Assembly (NCBI GenBank): GCA_017880905.1
Contig: JADGRO010000045.1
Coordinates: 1-51,031 of the forward strand
Origin: Methylotenera sp.
GTDB taxonomy: Bacteria > Pseudomonadota > Gammaproteobacteria > Burkholderiales > Methylophilaceae
Direction of reading: 5' to 3'
Length of the DNA stretch: 51,031 bases
The notes under the pieces were generated by a model that was not told the origin of the DNA, did not search any database, and was given only the letters and a program-made list of their open reading frames with translations. Both the position numbers and the translations under genes were made by a program. This document shows, in pieces, positions 28,810 through 39,109 of the stretch. Each line of letters begins with the position of its first letter. Position 1 is the stretch's first letter.

Positions 28810-29973
28810 ATGGCTACAGAACAAGTGGACTTAAAAAAAGTACTCACAGCGCCTGCGATGCTAGGCATGTTAGGCGGCGGACAATTGGGAAGGTTTTTTG
28901 TAATTGCCGCGCACGAAATGGGCTACCAAGTCACCGTGTTAGACCCAGATAAAAATAGCCCCGCAGGTAAAATTGCCGATGTGCATATTTGTGCAAATTA
29001 CGATGAAGTTGGCGCACTTAAACAAATCGCAAAAACTTGCGTAGCAGTAACCACTGAGTTTGAAAATGTCCCTGCAAAATCACTCGAAAAACTAGCTGAA
29101 AGCCTTATTGTACGGCCGAGTGCGGCTTGTGTGGCGATTGCGCAAAATCGTGTATTAGAAAAAAGCTTTATAAAAGATGCAGGCTTGCCAGTTGCACCGT
29201 TTGCGGTGATTAATAGCACTAACGATTTCCCCAATGACTCAAGTACGCTTTACCCTGCAATACTTAAAGTGGCGCGTTTTGGTTACGATGGTAAAGGTCA
29301 GGCGCGCGTAAAAAGTCAGGCTGAGGCGCTAAGAGCGTTTGCAGATTTTAAGCAAGAGGCGTGTGTGTTAGAGCAAATGCTACCTTTAGATTTAGAGGTT
29401 TCCATAGTGTTGGCGCGCGATGAAAAGGGCAATGTGGCGGCTTTCCCGACTGCTGAGAATAGTCATTTGAACGGGATATTAGATGTCAGCATTGTGCCGG
29501 CACGCTGTAGTGAAGTGCTTAAAGCAAATGCGCAAACACTGGCCAAAAAACTCGCTGAGAAGCTGGGTTATGTTGGTGTGCTTGGTGTGGAGTTTTTCGT
29601 GGTAAGCAACCAACTCTTGGTGAATGAAATCGCGCCGCGTCCTCATAATTCAGGACATTACACCATTGATGCCTGCGTGACGAATCAGTTTGAGCAACAA
29701 GTACGCGTGATGACTGGTTTGCCGCTAGGCGATACAGGGTTACATAGTAATGCGGCGATGGTGAATATTTTGGGTGATAGCTGGGTAAATAAGGCCGAGC
29801 CTGCATGGAATAAGGCGCTGGCACATACCAATTTAAAACTGCATTTGTACGGTAAACACGAGCCTCGCATAGGCAGGAAAATGGGACATTTCACAGTGAT
29901 TGGACAAGACAAACAAGCAGTGCTAAATGCTGCACTCATTGCACGCAGTGAGTTGCACATAGGTGAAAGTTAG
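28810..29973 (+). CDS. purK: N5-carboxyaminoimidazole ribonucleotide synthase
   Basis: ATP-grasp enzyme of 387 residues that carboxylates AIR with bicarbonate. It has the N-terminal MLGGGQLGRF, ILKVARFGYDGKGQ in the ATP-binding region and the NEIAPRPHNSGHYTIDACVTNQFEQ active-site stretch. It is coupled in an operon with purE and ends in front of a bidirectional terminator shared with rpsT. Confidence 0.97.
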   Translation: MATEQVDLKKVLTAPAMLGMLGGGQLGRFFVIAAHEMGYQVTVLDPDKNSPAGKIADVHICANYDEVGALKQIAKTCVAVTTEFENVPAKSLEKLAESLIVRPSAACVAIAQNRVLEKSFIKDAGLPVAPFAVINSTNDFPNDSSTLYPAILKVARFGYDGKGQARVKSQAEALRAFADFKQEACVLEQMLPLDLEVSIVLARDEKGNVAAFPTAENSHLNGILDVSIVPARCSEVLKANAQTLAKKLAEKLGYVGVLGVEFFVVSNQLLVNEIAPRPHNSGHYTIDACVTNQFEQQVRVMTGLPLGDTGLHSNAAMVNILGDSWVNKAEPAWNKALAHTNLKLHLYGKHEPRIGRKMGHFTVIGQDKQAVLNAALIARSELHIGES

Positions 29974-29987
29974 TTAATTTAGGCAAT

Positions 29988-30016
29988 AAAAAAGCCTCAT
30001 AATGTGAGGCTTTTTT
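29988..30016. terminator. Bidirectional terminator between purK and rpsT
   Basis: Perfect 12-base inverted repeat, 29988-29999 and 30005-30016, with a 5-base loop. The stem is AAAAAAGCCTCA and its complement, so T runs follow in both directions. It lies between the converging purK (plus) and rpsT (minus) genes. Confidence 0.93.
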
Positions 30017-30027
30017 ATGAATTTAAA

Positions 30028-30492
30028 TTATTTAGTAGCTTTAGGTTTTGCAGCAGATTTTGGCTTAGCTGCAGCCGCTTTTGGTGCGGCTTTTGCCTTT
30101 ACAGGAGCTGCTGCTTTAGCTTTCGGCGCGACAGATTTTACTGGTGCGGCAGCTTTTACCTTAGCAGCAGGCTTGGCTTTAGGAGTCGCTTTAGGGGCAG
30201 TTTTTTTAGCTAACATCACAGGTGCATCACCTTTTAATGCTTTAATGGCTGCTGTTAAGCGGCTTTTATGGCGCGCTGCCTTGTTTTTATGGATAATTTT
30301 TTTATCGGCAATACGGTCGATTACGCTTACGTTTTCTTGATAAGCCGCCATTGCCACAGCCTTATCGCCGGATTCAATGGCCTTAACCACTTTCTTTATC
30401 GCGGTACGTAACGTTGAGCGCAACGCAGCATTATGCGCGTTTACTTTAACGGATTGACGTGCGCGTTTGCGTGCTTGTGCGGTATTTGCCAT
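30028..30492 (-). CDS. rpsT: 30S ribosomal protein bS20 with long Ala/Lys/Pro tail
   Basis: Ribosomal protein of 154 residues. The first 90 or so residues are standard S20: [13 protein letters not shown], the [10 protein letters not shown] helix, and [19 protein letters not shown]. Normal S20 is about 87 residues long; here about 63 residues rich in Ala, Lys and Pro follow (repeats such as KAAAPVK). The ribosome binding site is TAAGGA. Expressed toward the purK terminator. Confidence 0.96.
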   Translation of the reverse strand: MANTAQARKRARQSVKVNAHNAALRSTLRTAIKKVVKAIESGDKAVAMAAYQENVSVIDRIADKKIIHKNKAARHKSRLTAAIKALKGDAPVMLAKKTAPKATPKAKPAAKVKAAAPVKSVAPKAKAAAPVKAKAAPKAAAAKPKSAAKPKATK

Positions 30493-30537
30493 GTGTCCTT
30501 ATCCTAAATGCTTATCGGGTGTTATACGAAGCCGTGC

Positions 30538-30566
30538 ATATTAGTGTTTTTTGCATGATTTTGCAA
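30538..30566 (-). promoter_or_regulatory. Promoter of rpsT
   Basis: On the minus strand, TTGCAA (30561-30566) and TAATAT (30538-30543) are separated by exactly 17 bases. Transcription would start near 30531, about 40 bases before the rpsT ATG. Confidence 0.7.
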
Positions 30567-30662
30567 GTAATTTGCAAACGCAAAGTAAAAATAGCTTGGC
30601 TGAAAATAGCGCTTGTAGCATGCTAAAATCATCGTTATTCAATTAACACATTCAAATAGTTC

Positions 30663-32207
30663 ATGAATTTACTCAAGGCCTTAGCCGCTGTTGGCAGCAT
30701 GACGTTTATCTCGCGCATTTTAGGTTTCGTGCGCGATACGCTCATTGCGCGTATTTTTGGCGCTGGCATGCTCACCGATGCTTTTTTTGTCGCGTTTAAA
30801 ATCCCAAATTTATTACGCCGAATCTCCGCAGAAGGCGCATTTTCACAGGCTTTTGTGCCAATTTTGGCTGAGTACAAAAATCAGCGCACGCACGATGAAA
30901 CGCATACGCTCATCAACCACGTAGCGACTTTACTTGGGTTGTTTTTGGTGGCAATCACCATTGTTGGTATGCTGGCGGCGCCATGGGTGGTGCAGATTAG
31001 TGCGCCTGGTTTTGCGGCGGATAAAGTGAAGTTTGATTTAACGGTTGAATTGTTGCGTATCACCTTTCCTTACATATTTTTTATCTCGCTGGTGTCGCTG
31101 GCGGGTGGTGTGCTTAATACTTATGGCAACTTCTCAGTACCTGCATTTACGCCGGTTTGGCTCAATCTATCGTTTATTGCGGCAGCCTTGTTGGCCGCAC
31201 CATATTTTGATCATTCTATTAAAGTACTGGCCTGGGCGGTATTTATAGGCGGTGTTTTGCAATTACTTTACCAGATTCCCTATTTGCTCAAAATCGGTTT
31301 AATTCCGCGCTATAGCTTAAATATGCAGGATGAAGGTGTTTGGCGTATTTTAAAGCTCATGGGCCCGGCCGTATTTGGTGTTTCCATCGCGCAGATTTCG
31401 TTGCTCATCAACACCATTTTTGCCTCGTATTTAGCCACAGGTAGCGTTTCCTGGCTGTATTATGCTGATAGATTGATGGAGTTTCCCACCGGGGTAATGG
31501 GTGTGGCACTCGGTACAATTCTGTTGCCAAGTCTCTCAAAAAGCTATGCAGATAAAGCCGACGGGGAATACTCGAAATTATTGGATTGGGGGTTACGACT
31601 TACCTTAATTTTAGCGCTACCGGCAGCAGTGGCGTTGGCTGTGCTTTCTGTGCCCTTGGTGACGGGTTTATTTCATTATGGAAAATTTAGCGCAAACGAT
31701 GTCGAAATGACGCGTCAGGCACTTGTTGCTTATAGCTTAGGCTTGCTTGGTTTGATATTGGTGAAAGTGTTGGCTCCCGCGTTTTACTCTCGCCAGAACA
31801 TCAAAACGCCAGTCAAAATTGCTATTTTTACTTTAATAGCAACTCAGCTGATGAATTTAATTTTTGTGTTTGGGATCAATTTAAAACATGCTGGTTTGGC
31901 ACTTTCCATTGGCTTAGGTGCGTGCATGAACGCTGGCCTGCTCTACTATTATTTACGACAAGCCAATGTGTACAAGCCACAAACGGGTTGGTTGTTATTT
32001 ATGGCAAAACTAGCTGTGGCGGTTATCGCCATGGCGTTGACTTTGCACTACGCTGCGGGCAGTAATGCTACCTGGCTGGCATATAAATTAATGCCAAAGT
32101 TAATCCATCTATCAGTGTTATTAGTGTTGGGCTCAACCACTTATTTTCTAGCGCTATGGCTGATGGGCATTCGTATTAAAGATTTTATGCACCGTACTGT
32201 TATTTAA
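30663..32207 (+). CDS. murJ: Lipid II flippase MurJ
   Basis: Inner-membrane protein of 514 residues that moves lipid II to the periplasmic face for peptidoglycan synthesis. About 14 membrane helices are visible. Family stretches are [41 protein letters not shown] near the N-terminus and [19 protein letters not shown] in the middle. Its stop shares one base with the ATG of ribF (TAATG). Confidence 0.97.
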   Translation: MNLLKALAAVGSMTFISRILGFVRDTLIARIFGAGMLTDAFFVAFKIPNLLRRISAEGAFSQAFVPILAEYKNQRTHDETHTLINHVATLLGLFLVAITIVGMLAAPWVVQISAPGFAADKVKFDLTVELLRITFPYIFFISLVSLAGGVLNTYGNFSVPAFTPVWLNLSFIAAALLAAPYFDHSIKVLAWAVFIGGVLQLLYQIPYLLKIGLIPRYSLNMQDEGVWRILKLMGPAVFGVSIAQISLLINTIFASYLATGSVSWLYYADRLMEFPTGVMGVALGTILLPSLSKSYADKADGEYSKLLDWGLRLTLILALPAAVALAVLSVPLVTGLFHYGKFSANDVEMTRQALVAYSLGLLGLILVKVLAPAFYSRQNIKTPVKIAIFTLIATQLMNLIFVFGINLKHAGLALSIGLGACMNAGLLYYYLRQANVYKPQTGWLLFMAKLAVAVIAMALTLHYAAGSNATWLAYKLMPKLIHLSVLLVLGSTTYFLALWLMGIRIKDFMHRTVI

Positions 32208-33127
32208 TGGTGCGAGTATTTAAGCGACTGACAATGCAAGTTTATCGTCATTTACCTATTCTTTTACCTTCACCTTTGGCATTAGCAATTGGCAATTTCG
32301 ATGGCATGCACTTAGGGCATCAAGTCTTGTTAAGGCGTTTAATAGAGGTTGCAGAAGCTAAAAAATTAACCCCGGCAGTAATGACGTTTGAGCCGCACCC
32401 ACGTGAATTTTTTACGCCTTTAAATGCACCAGAGCGCCTTTGCAATTTGCGCGAAAAGCTGGAACGGTTTGAAGAATTTGGCGTAAAAAAAGTGTTTGTT
32501 TGTGCTTTTAACAAAAGCTTTGCAGCCATTAGTGCGCAAGACTTTTTAAGTATTTTGCGCGAAAAACTAAATGTAACCTCGATTTTGGTGGGTGAGGATT
32601 TTAAATTTGGTGCCAAGCGCGGCGGTACTATTGCCGATTTTAAGACGAATGGATTTGATTTAATTTCGCTACACCAGGTTAATCTAGGTGGCGAGCGGGT
32701 ATCTAGCACGCGCGTGCGTAGTGCGCTGGCGAATGGTAATTTGAATTCAGCTAGTCAATTACTTGGCCGCAATTATAGTATTAGCGGCAAAGTGGTGCAT
32801 GGCGCAGCGCGTGGACGCGAGCTTGGCTTCCCCACCGCCAATATTCACATGCGGCACGAGCGGCCTGCCTTAACGGGTGTTTATGCGGTAAAATTGGATG
32901 GTTTGAATAGTGTGGCTAATTTAGGCGTTCGTCCTACCATTGCTGGCGTGCCAAAATTGCTGCTTGAAGTACACGTACTTGATTTTAATGGCGATTTGTA
33001 TGGAAAGCATGTGCATGTAGAATTTTTGCATAAAATCCGCGAAGAAATGAAATATGAGAGTTTAGACGCACTAAAAGCGCAAATTGCAAAAGATATTGTG
33101 GTAGCACGTACATTTTTTAGTAGCTAA
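32207..33127 (+). CDS. ribF: Bifunctional riboflavin kinase / FAD synthetase
   Basis: Makes FMN and then FAD from riboflavin; 306 residues. The N-terminal FAD synthetase domain has IGNFDGMHLGHQ and VSSTRVRSALANG; the C-terminal kinase domain has GRELGFPTANI and ANLGVRPT. The ATG at 32207 overlaps the murJ stop by one base. The ATG nine codons later (32234) fits the usual family N-terminus and may be the true start. Confidence 0.96.
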   Translation: MVRVFKRLTMQVYRHLPILLPSPLALAIGNFDGMHLGHQVLLRRLIEVAEAKKLTPAVMTFEPHPREFFTPLNAPERLCNLREKLERFEEFGVKKVFVCAFNKSFAAISAQDFLSILREKLNVTSILVGEDFKFGAKRGGTIADFKTNGFDLISLHQVNLGGERVSSTRVRSALANGNLNSASQLLGRNYSISGKVVHGAARGRELGFPTANIHMRHERPALTGVYAVKLDGLNSVANLGVRPTIAGVPKLLLEVHVLDFNGDLYGKHVHVEFLHKIREEMKYESLDALKAQIAKDIVVARTFFSS

Positions 33128-33140
33128 ATAATGAAGTAAT

Positions 33141-33213
33141 CGTCATTCCGTGCTTGACACGGAATCCAGCGGCTTTTAACGTCACTGGGTTCCCATTTGC
33201 ATCGGAACGACAA
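33141..33213. repeat. Small palindromic intergenic repeat
   Basis: The block begins CGTCATTCCG and ends near CGGAACGAC, with a stem TTCCGTG/CACGGAA (33146-33152 and 33158-33164) and a CTGGGTTCC segment. This matches the widespread family of palindromic CGTCATTCC...GGAATGACG intergenic repeats known in many proteobacteria. Only one copy lies in this window. It may also end ribF transcription. Confidence 0.6.
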
Positions 33214-33224
33214 GAGAAATTTAT

Positions 33225-33239
33225 ATGAGATTTAAATGA
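33225..33239 (+). other. Possible four-codon leader frame overlapping ileS start
   Basis: ATG AGA TTT AAA TGA: the stop codon overlaps the ileS start (ATGA). An AGAGA sequence 8 bases upstream is better placed for this small frame than for ileS itself. It could couple translation into ileS, but may be chance. Confidence 0.25.
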
Positions 33240-36130
33240 CTGAAGACGTTAATAAAGAACAAAATAAATACAAACTGAATCTGCCTGAAACCAGCTTTCC
33301 TATGCGTGGTGATTTGGCCAAGCGCGAACCGCTTTGGTTGCAACAATGGCAAGATAAAAAGCTCTACCAAAGAATTAGAGAAGCGCGTAAAGGCGCTAAA
33401 AAATTCATTCTGCACGACGGCCCACCTTATGCCAATGGTGATATTCATATCGGTCATGCGGTCAACAAAATCCTCAAAGACATCATCGTTAAGTCCAAAA
33501 CCATTAGCGGTTTTGATGCGCCCTATGTGCCGGGCTGGGATTGCCATGGCTTGCCAATCGAATTGCAGGTGGAAAAAACTCACGGCAAGGATATTCCGCC
33601 TGCCAAATTCCGCGAGCTTTGCCGCGCCTATGCCGCCGAGCAAGTAGAAAAGCAAAAGAAAGACTTTATCCGCTTAGGCGTGCTGGGCGATTGGGATAAT
33701 CCTTATCTCACCATGGATTTCAAAACCGAAGCCGACATTATGCGTGCTTTGGGTGACATCTACAAAAACGGCTATCTCTACCAAGGCAGCAAGCCTGTGC
33801 ATTGGTGCGTGGATTGTGGCTCGGCGCTTGCCGAGGCTGAAGTTGAGTACGAAGACGTGAACTCACCTGCGATTGATGTGGGGTTCAAGGTGGTGGATAA
33901 CGCGGCGTTGAGTAAGGCGTTTGGCGTGGAAGTGAAGGGTGATGCGTATGCGGTTATCTGGACGACCACGCCGTGGACGCTGCCAGCCAACCAAGCGGTG
34001 AGCGTTCATGACGATATTCAGTATGCAATTATTAATACCCAAAGAGGAAATTTGATAATTGCAAATGAAATACTAATGCTCCCGTCTTTAAATAAAGACG
34101 CGTCAAACCGTTGGGAAATAATGTCTAGGTATGGATTAAATGCTACGCCAGATGATATTTTTGGATTTGCAACTGGTCGCCAATTAGAGCATCTTATGCT
34201 AAAGCACCCATTTGACAATCGCCAAGTGCCGATTATCTGCGGAGACCATGTGACCACTGATGCAGGTACTGGCTTGGTGCATACTGCCGCTGCGCATGGT
34301 AATGATGACTGGTTGGTGATGCGTGCTAATTTCCCTGATGAAAAATCACGCATTTTAATGGGTGGTGATGGAAAATTCTTTAATAGCGAATTGGTTGAGT
34401 TAGAGGCGATTCGTGGCTTAACAAGACAAGAAGCGAACAAGGTAATACTTAATGTCATGCAAGAGAATGGCACTTTGCTGGCCAGCGCACGTTTAAACCA
34501 TAGCTTCCCGCATTGTTGGCGCCACAAAACGCCGTTGATGCAGTTGGCAACGCATCAGTGGTTTATTGGCATGCAGCAGGAAGATGCAGTCGGTATCAGC
34601 TTGCGTGAGTATGCAAACAAGGCCGTGGATGCAACGGAGTTTTTCCCCGCTTGGGGTCGAGCACGTTTGGAAGCAATGATTAAAAATCGGCCGGATTGGT
34701 GTGTTTCGCGTCAGCGCAATTGGGGTGTGCCGATGCCGCTGTTTGTGCATAAAGAATCAGGCGAGCCACATCCGCAAACATTAGATTTGCTAGAAAAAGC
34801 GGCGCTAATGGTTGAGCGGCTTGGGATTGAGGCATGGTTTTCGTTAGATGGTGCACCTTTCTTAGCAGAACACGCGCCAGCTGATGCTGCATCTTACAAA
34901 AAAGTAACGGATACTTTGGATGTTTGGTTTGACTCTGGCGTGACCCACGCCTCTGTTCTTAAGCGCCGACCAGAGTTGAATTTCCCTGCTGATTTGTATT
35001 TAGAAGGTTCTGACCAGCACCGTGGCTGGTTCCAAAGCTCGTTATTGACTGGTTGCGCCATGGATGGTCGTGCTCCATATGAAGCGCTGCTGACGCACGG
35101 TTTTGTGGTGGATGGCGGCGGCAAGAAGATGAGCAAGTCCAAGGGCAATGTAGTCGCACCGCAAAAGGTGATGGATACCTACGGCGCAGATATCCTGCGC
35201 CTTTGGGTGGCTTCTACTGATTACTCTGCCGAACTTACGATTTCGGATGAAATCCTGAAGCGAGTTTCAGAAAGCTATCGCCGTATCCGTAATACCTTGC
35301 GTTTCCTGCTGGCAAATTTGGCAGATTTTGACGCGAAGAAAGATATGCTGCCAGTGAACGAATGGCTGGAAATAGACCGCTACGCAGTGTTGATCAGCGA
35401 TCTTCTCCGATCCGAGGTAACAGGCCATTACGATAACTACGAATTTCATCGTGTTGCCCAAGAGCTACATCAATTTTGCTCTGACGATCTCGGTAGTTTT
35501 TATTTAGATATTCTTAAAGATCGCTTGTACACCACAGGAGCAAACTCAAAAGCCAGAAGGTCTGCTCAAAGCGCTCTGTACCACATTGCGCTTGGTTTGA
35601 TAAAGCTGCTTGCCCCAATCCTAAGTTTCACATCAGAAGAGGCTTGGGAGTTAGTACTAGCAGGTAAAAGTGAGAGTGTGTTTTTAGAGCAATGGCACCG
35701 TTATCCAATTGAGATGGACGCTTACACTCCTGATGGAGGGGAAAAACAAGTGGATATGATTGCAAAGTGGGCAAAAATTCGTCAAATCCGCTCCGATGTA
35801 CAAAAGTTTTTAGAAGATGGGCGTACGGAAGGCAAGATTGGCTCATCGCTGCAAGCTGAGGTGGATCTCTATCTTCATGACCAATGGTACGATGCATTGG
35901 CAAGCCTAGGTGATGATCTCCGCTTGGTAATGATTACTTCTCGTGCCACTTTGCATCGCGTTGCTAGTGATGAAGAAAAGAGATTTGTTGTAACCTCTAG
36001 CTTACATTCCAAGTGCGACCGCTGCTGGCATTACCGTGCCGATGTTGGCTCACATGAAGACCACCCGACCATTTGTGGGCGCTGTGTAAGCAATTTATTT
36101 GGCGCTGGCGAACCAAGAAAATATGCCTAA
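33236..36130 (+). CDS. ileS: Isoleucyl-tRNA synthetase
   Basis: Class I tRNA synthetase of 964 residues. It shows the HIGH box in [16 protein letters not shown], the CP1 editing domain ([14 protein letters not shown]), the KMSKSKGNV loop and the C-terminal zinc site (CDRCWHYR and CGRC). The editing region between about 34018 and 34225 is visibly richer in A and T and uses different codons, with a few extra residues compared with relatives. It precedes lspA, which starts 8 bases inside its 3' end. Confidence 0.98.
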   Translation: MTEDVNKEQNKYKLNLPETSFPMRGDLAKREPLWLQQWQDKKLYQRIREARKGAKKFILHDGPPYANGDIHIGHAVNKILKDIIVKSKTISGFDAPYVPGWDCHGLPIELQVEKTHGKDIPPAKFRELCRAYAAEQVEKQKKDFIRLGVLGDWDNPYLTMDFKTEADIMRALGDIYKNGYLYQGSKPVHWCVDCGSALAEAEVEYEDVNSPAIDVGFKVVDNAALSKAFGVEVKGDAYAVIWTTTPWTLPANQAVSVHDDIQYAIINTQRGNLIIANEILMLPSLNKDASNRWEIMSRYGLNATPDDIFGFATGRQLEHLMLKHPFDNRQVPIICGDHVTTDAGTGLVHTAAAHGNDDWLVMRANFPDEKSRILMGGDGKFFNSELVELEAIRGLTRQEANKVILNVMQENGTLLASARLNHSFPHCWRHKTPLMQLATHQWFIGMQQEDAVGISLREYANKAVDATEFFPAWGRARLEAMIKNRPDWCVSRQRNWGVPMPLFVHKESGEPHPQTLDLLEKAALMVERLGIEAWFSLDGAPFLAEHAPADAASYKKVTDTLDVWFDSGVTHASVLKRRPELNFPADLYLEGSDQHRGWFQSSLLTGCAMDGRAPYEALLTHGFVVDGGGKKMSKSKGNVVAPQKVMDTYGADILRLWVASTDYSAELTISDEILKRVSESYRRIRNTLRFLLANLADFDAKKDMLPVNEWLEIDRYAVLISDLLRSEVTGHYDNYEFHRVAQELHQFCSDDLGSFYLDILKDRLYTTGANSKARRSAQSALYHIALGLIKLLAPILSFTSEEAWELVLAGKSESVFLEQWHRYPIEMDAYTPDGGEKQVDMIAKWAKIRQIRSDVQKFLEDGRTEGKIGSSLQAEVDLYLHDQWYDALASLGDDLRLVMITSRATLHRVASDEEKRFVVTSSLHSKCDRCWHYRADVGSHEDHPTICGRCVSNLFGAGEPRKYA

Positions 36131-36596
36131 AGAAAACATATATAAGTGGTTGAGCATCAGTGCGATAGTGATTACGCTGGATTTGTACACTAAGCACTTG
36201 ATACAAGGCGCTTTTGTTTATGGCGAGCATTTAACAATCACTCGTTTTTTCGATTTAGTGCACTTTCATAACGAAGGCGCGGCGTTTGGTTTTTTGAATG
36301 ATGCAGGTGGCTGGCAAAAGTGGTTTTTCACTGCAATTTCAATCACTGCGGCGATAGTTATTACTCACTTGATTAAAAAACACAGTACACAAAAACTTTT
36401 TTGTTTTGGTTTGGCTTTGGTGTTGGGTGGTGCGTTGGGTAATTTGTATGACAGAATCACTTTAGGTTATGTGGTGGATTTTCTGTATTTCCACTGGAAT
36501 ATCCATGATTTTCCAGCCTTTAACGTGGCGGATAGTGCAATTTCAGTTGGTGTTGCTTTGTTATTATTGGATAGTTTTAAAAAACCAAAATCATAA
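36123..36596 (+). CDS. lspA: Lipoprotein signal peptidase
   Basis: Inner-membrane aspartic protease of 157 residues that removes signal peptides from lipoproteins. Four membrane segments are visible. The catalytic Asp residues are in [14 protein letters not shown] and FNVADSAIS, and [10 protein letters not shown] is also typical. I chose the ATG at 36123, which overlaps the ileS stop by 8 bases; a TTG eight codons earlier is less likely. ileS-lspA is a common operon. Confidence 0.95.
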   Translation: MPKENIYKWLSISAIVITLDLYTKHLIQGAFVYGEHLTITRFFDLVHFHNEGAAFGFLNDAGGWQKWFFTAISITAAIVITHLIKKHSTQKLFCFGLALVLGGALGNLYDRITLGYVVDFLYFHWNIHDFPAFNVADSAISVGVALLLLDSFKKPKS

Positions 36597-36606
36597 TGCC
36601 AGACTG

Positions 36607-36630
36607 AAAAAAGCTCATAACGAGTTTTTT
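36607..36630. terminator. Probable bidirectional terminator after lspA and DUF808 gene
   Basis: A-run and CTC at 36607-36616 pair with GAG and a T-run at 36622-36630, with one unpaired G and a 5-base loop. The T run faces lspA transcription; on the minus strand the hairpin begins in the last codons of the DUF808 gene and is followed by T as well. Confidence 0.5.
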
Positions 36631-37565
36631 CGACGTAACTTGTTGATGATTTCAAATATCATCACACAAATCGCGCCCACAATTAAACCAATCAGCCCGT
36701 TGATTAAAATCGGCGATATTGCTGCTAAACTGCTACCAGTTATAGGTAATTTCTGCAAAAACTCCGTAATATGCTCACTAAAATGATGTAAAAAAGTTGC
36801 GTCGTGCCCAATAATGCTGCCGCCTACAATGAACATCGCAGCAGTGCCAAGCACAGATAAGCTCCGCATCAAATAAGGCGTAATGGCTAATAATTTCTCA
36901 CCAGTTTTGCGAATGATTTGTTTGAATACGCTTTTACCTTTGCGCATCATCATGTAAAAGCCAAGGTCGTCCAGCTTAACGATGCCGGCTACCAAGCCAT
37001 ATACACCTACCGTCATGATGATGGCGATGATTGTGACCACGATGACTTGTTTGCTAAAAACGGCTGTGGCGACCGTGCCTAGTGCGATGACGATAATCTC
37101 GGCGGAGAGTACAAAGTCTGTTCGAATTGCGCCTTTGATTTTTTCTTTTTCCAATGCAGCCAAATCAACTTTTGAGTTTTCGACTGCTTGTTTTAGCTCA
37201 GCATCATGTTTTTTGTCTTCCTGTTTGTTATGCAGTAATTTATGCGCGATTTTTTCAAAGCCTTCAAAACACAAAAATGCGCCGCCAATCTTTAATAAGG
37301 GCATAATAGCCCAAGGCGTGAAATAGCTAATCGTCAGGGCAGAAGGCACTAAAATTAACTTGTTAATAAACGAGCCTTTGGCGACTGCCCACACTACAGG
37401 TAATTCACGCTCGGCCGCTACGCCAGATACTTGCTGCGCATTTAAGGCTAAATCATCGCCCAATACGCCAGCAGTTTTTTTTGCAGCTAATTGGGTCATA
37501 AGAGAGACGTCATCTAGAATGCTTGCGATGTCATCTAAGAGTGCGAGTAAACTGCCTGCGGCCAT
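36615..37565 (-). CDS. DUF808 family inner-membrane protein (YedI-like)
   Basis: Membrane protein of 316 residues. The opening GSLLALLDDIASILDDVSLMTQLAAKKTAGVLGDDLALNA is diagnostic for DUF808, whose E. coli member is YedI. About six to eight membrane segments are visible, with a charged cytoplasmic loop near residues 105-150. The function of the family is unknown. It converges on lspA. Confidence 0.93.
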   Translation of the reverse strand: MAAGSLLALLDDIASILDDVSLMTQLAAKKTAGVLGDDLALNAQQVSGVAAERELPVVWAVAKGSFINKLILVPSALTISYFTPWAIMPLLKIGGAFLCFEGFEKIAHKLLHNKQEDKKHDAELKQAVENSKVDLAALEKEKIKGAIRTDFVLSAEIIVIALGTVATAVFSKQVIVVTIIAIIMTVGVYGLVAGIVKLDDLGFYMMMRKGKSVFKQIIRKTGEKLLAITPYLMRSLSVLGTAAMFIVGGSIIGHDATFLHHFSEHITEFLQKLPITGSSLAAISPILINGLIGLIVGAICVMIFEIINKLRRKNSL

Positions 37566-37626
37566 GAAAGTCCTAATTTATATAACAGCAATTTTTAATT
37601 TTACCTAACTAAGTTTATAATATGGC

Positions 37627-38058
37627 ATGCTTTCGCAAAAACTATTTCGGCTAATCAATAAAATTGCGCTGTTTGCGATTGTTTTTGCATCGCTTGCGCC
37701 TAGTATTTCACACGCAATCGCAGCGCAAAATGGCACCTACAGCTTTCTGCAAGAAGTATGTACCAGCACTGGCAAAAAAGTAGTCATACAAGTCGCTACT
37801 ACACAGGGCAAGCAGTTGGACACTGAGTTTTCTGTTAAACAATCGCAAACAGATACTGCGCCAAAAAATGTAGGCATGCACCTTGAGCATTGTCCATTTT
37901 GTGCCAGCCACGCAATAGCGGCAGCCTTACCAACCAATAATTTAGAAATCATTGCACTACTAGAAGTGACCGCCCAAAAAGCGGCCGAATACGCTACACC
38001 TGTTGTAGTATCTCGCACCTACGATTCACCTCCAAGCCAAGCTCCACCTAGTCTCTAA
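37627..38058 (+). CDS. DUF2946 family protein
   Basis: A 143-residue exported protein with a signal peptide or anchor (about 10-31, ending SHA). The central motif HLEHCPFCASHA is the mark of DUF2946, whose members often lie next to copper transport or TonB-dependent receptor genes. The His/Cys cluster could bind a metal; this is inference. The C-terminal third is low complexity (SPPSQAPPS). The outer-membrane protein gene follows after about 100 bases. Confidence 0.85.
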   Translation: MLSQKLFRLINKIALFAIVFASLAPSISHAIAAQNGTYSFLQEVCTSTGKKVVIQVATTQGKQLDTEFSVKQSQTDTAPKNVGMHLEHCPFCASHAIAAALPTNNLEIIALLEVTAQKAAEYATPVVVSRTYDSPPSQAPPSL

Positions 38059-38080
38059 GTATTTCTGTTGAGTGCATTTT

Positions 38081-38099
38081 TCCTTAGTTTAACTAAGGA
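38081..38099. other. Inverted repeat between DUF2946 and beta-barrel genes
   Basis: TCCTTAGTT and AACTAAGGA flank a single T, a perfect 9-base palindrome with odd centre. It lies about 60 bases before the start of the beta-barrel gene. It could be an operator or a weak terminator; a short T-rich stretch follows. Confidence 0.4.
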
Positions 38100-38161
38100 T
38101 TTATTGCATTAATTTGTACTCGCCATCGTATTTTAGCGAGATCAATACTTAGGGAATTTTC

Positions 38162-39109
38162 ATGAAGTTTTTTCAAAAATTGGCTTTGGCCACATTATTT
38201 GTGCCACTTGCAGCTCAAGCCAGCTGCGGCGGTGCATTTTGCAATTTAAGTACCGACTGGGATATTCAGGGCATCGCCAGCAAGCCAGGCATAAGGCTGG
38301 ATGTGCGAGCGGAGTTTATCAATTTAGACCAATTACGCCACGGCACACATACGGTCGCACCTGCGGGCGAGGTAAATGAGCATGACGAAGTGCACACCCT
38401 TAATCGCAACCTGCTCACCACGCTTGATTGGAACATCAATCCTGATTGGGGTGTTACCTTTAAAGTGCCACTTTTAAGTCGTGCGCATAAGCATATTTTT
38501 AATGCAGATAACGGTGCTGGCGGCACAGACCCTGAACTGGAAAAGTGGAATTTTTCAGGCATTGGTGATGTGCAGGCGATAGCGCGCTATCGTTTTTTTA
38601 GCAGTAAAGATAGCAATGCGGGCATACGCTTTGGTCTTAAATTGCCTACAGGCAGCATCCATAAAAAAAATAGCGAAGAAGAAGCCGAGCGTACGCTGCA
38701 ACCCGGTAGTGGCAGTGTGGATAGTTTGTTAGGTGCTTATTACAACCGCCACGATGGTAATATTGGCTGGTTTGCGCAAGGCACCTGGCAACAAACTTTG
38801 TACCAGCGCAATGACTTTAGAGCAGGCACAAAACTCAGCGCAGACGTGGGGTTGAGTTATAGCGCAACGCCCGATTTAAGCCTGATGTTGCAATTAAACG
38901 CGCTGCATAAATTTAAAGATAGCGGCGCCAATGCTGAACCTGCAGACTCAGGTAGCAGTACACTAAGCTTAAGCCCAGGCTTGAGCTATCGAGTGACAAC
39001 AGGTACGCAAGTTTATGGTTTTTTGCAAAAACCAATTTATCAATATGTAAATGGCGCACAGCTGACAGCAGATTGGTCAGTCGCCTTTGGTGTTAATACT
39101 TCGTTTTAA
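38162..39109 (+). CDS. Probable outer-membrane beta-barrel protein
   Basis: A 315-residue exported protein with a signal peptide (cut near AAQA-S). The mature part alternates short amphipathic strands with aromatic ends (WDIQGI, GVTFKVPLL, FGLKLPTG, GWFAQGTWQQTL, VYGFLQKPIYQYV) and ends in Phe, as outer-membrane barrels do. It resembles the MetA/phenol-degradation-like transporter family. It sits behind the DUF2946 gene; a role in metal uptake or export is possible but not shown. The stop overlaps that of the convergent HD-GYP gene. Confidence 0.78.
   Translation: MKFFQKLALATLFVPLAAQASCGGAFCNLSTDWDIQGIASKPGIRLDVRAEFINLDQLRHGTHTVAPAGEVNEHDEVHTLNRNLLTTLDWNINPDWGVTFKVPLLSRAHKHIFNADNGAGGTDPELEKWNFSGIGDVQAIARYRFFSSKDSNAGIRFGLKLPTGSIHKKNSEEEAERTLQPGSGSVDSLLGAYYNRHDGNIGWFAQGTWQQTLYQRNDFRAGTKLSADVGLSYSATPDLSLMLQLNALHKFKDSGANAEPADSGSSTLSLSPGLSYRVTTGTQVYGFLQKPIYQYVNGAQLTADWSVAFGVNTSF

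Noticed and set aside
34018-34527. 169-residue open frame antisense to ileS
   Set aside because: It is a shadow of the conserved ileS coding sequence.
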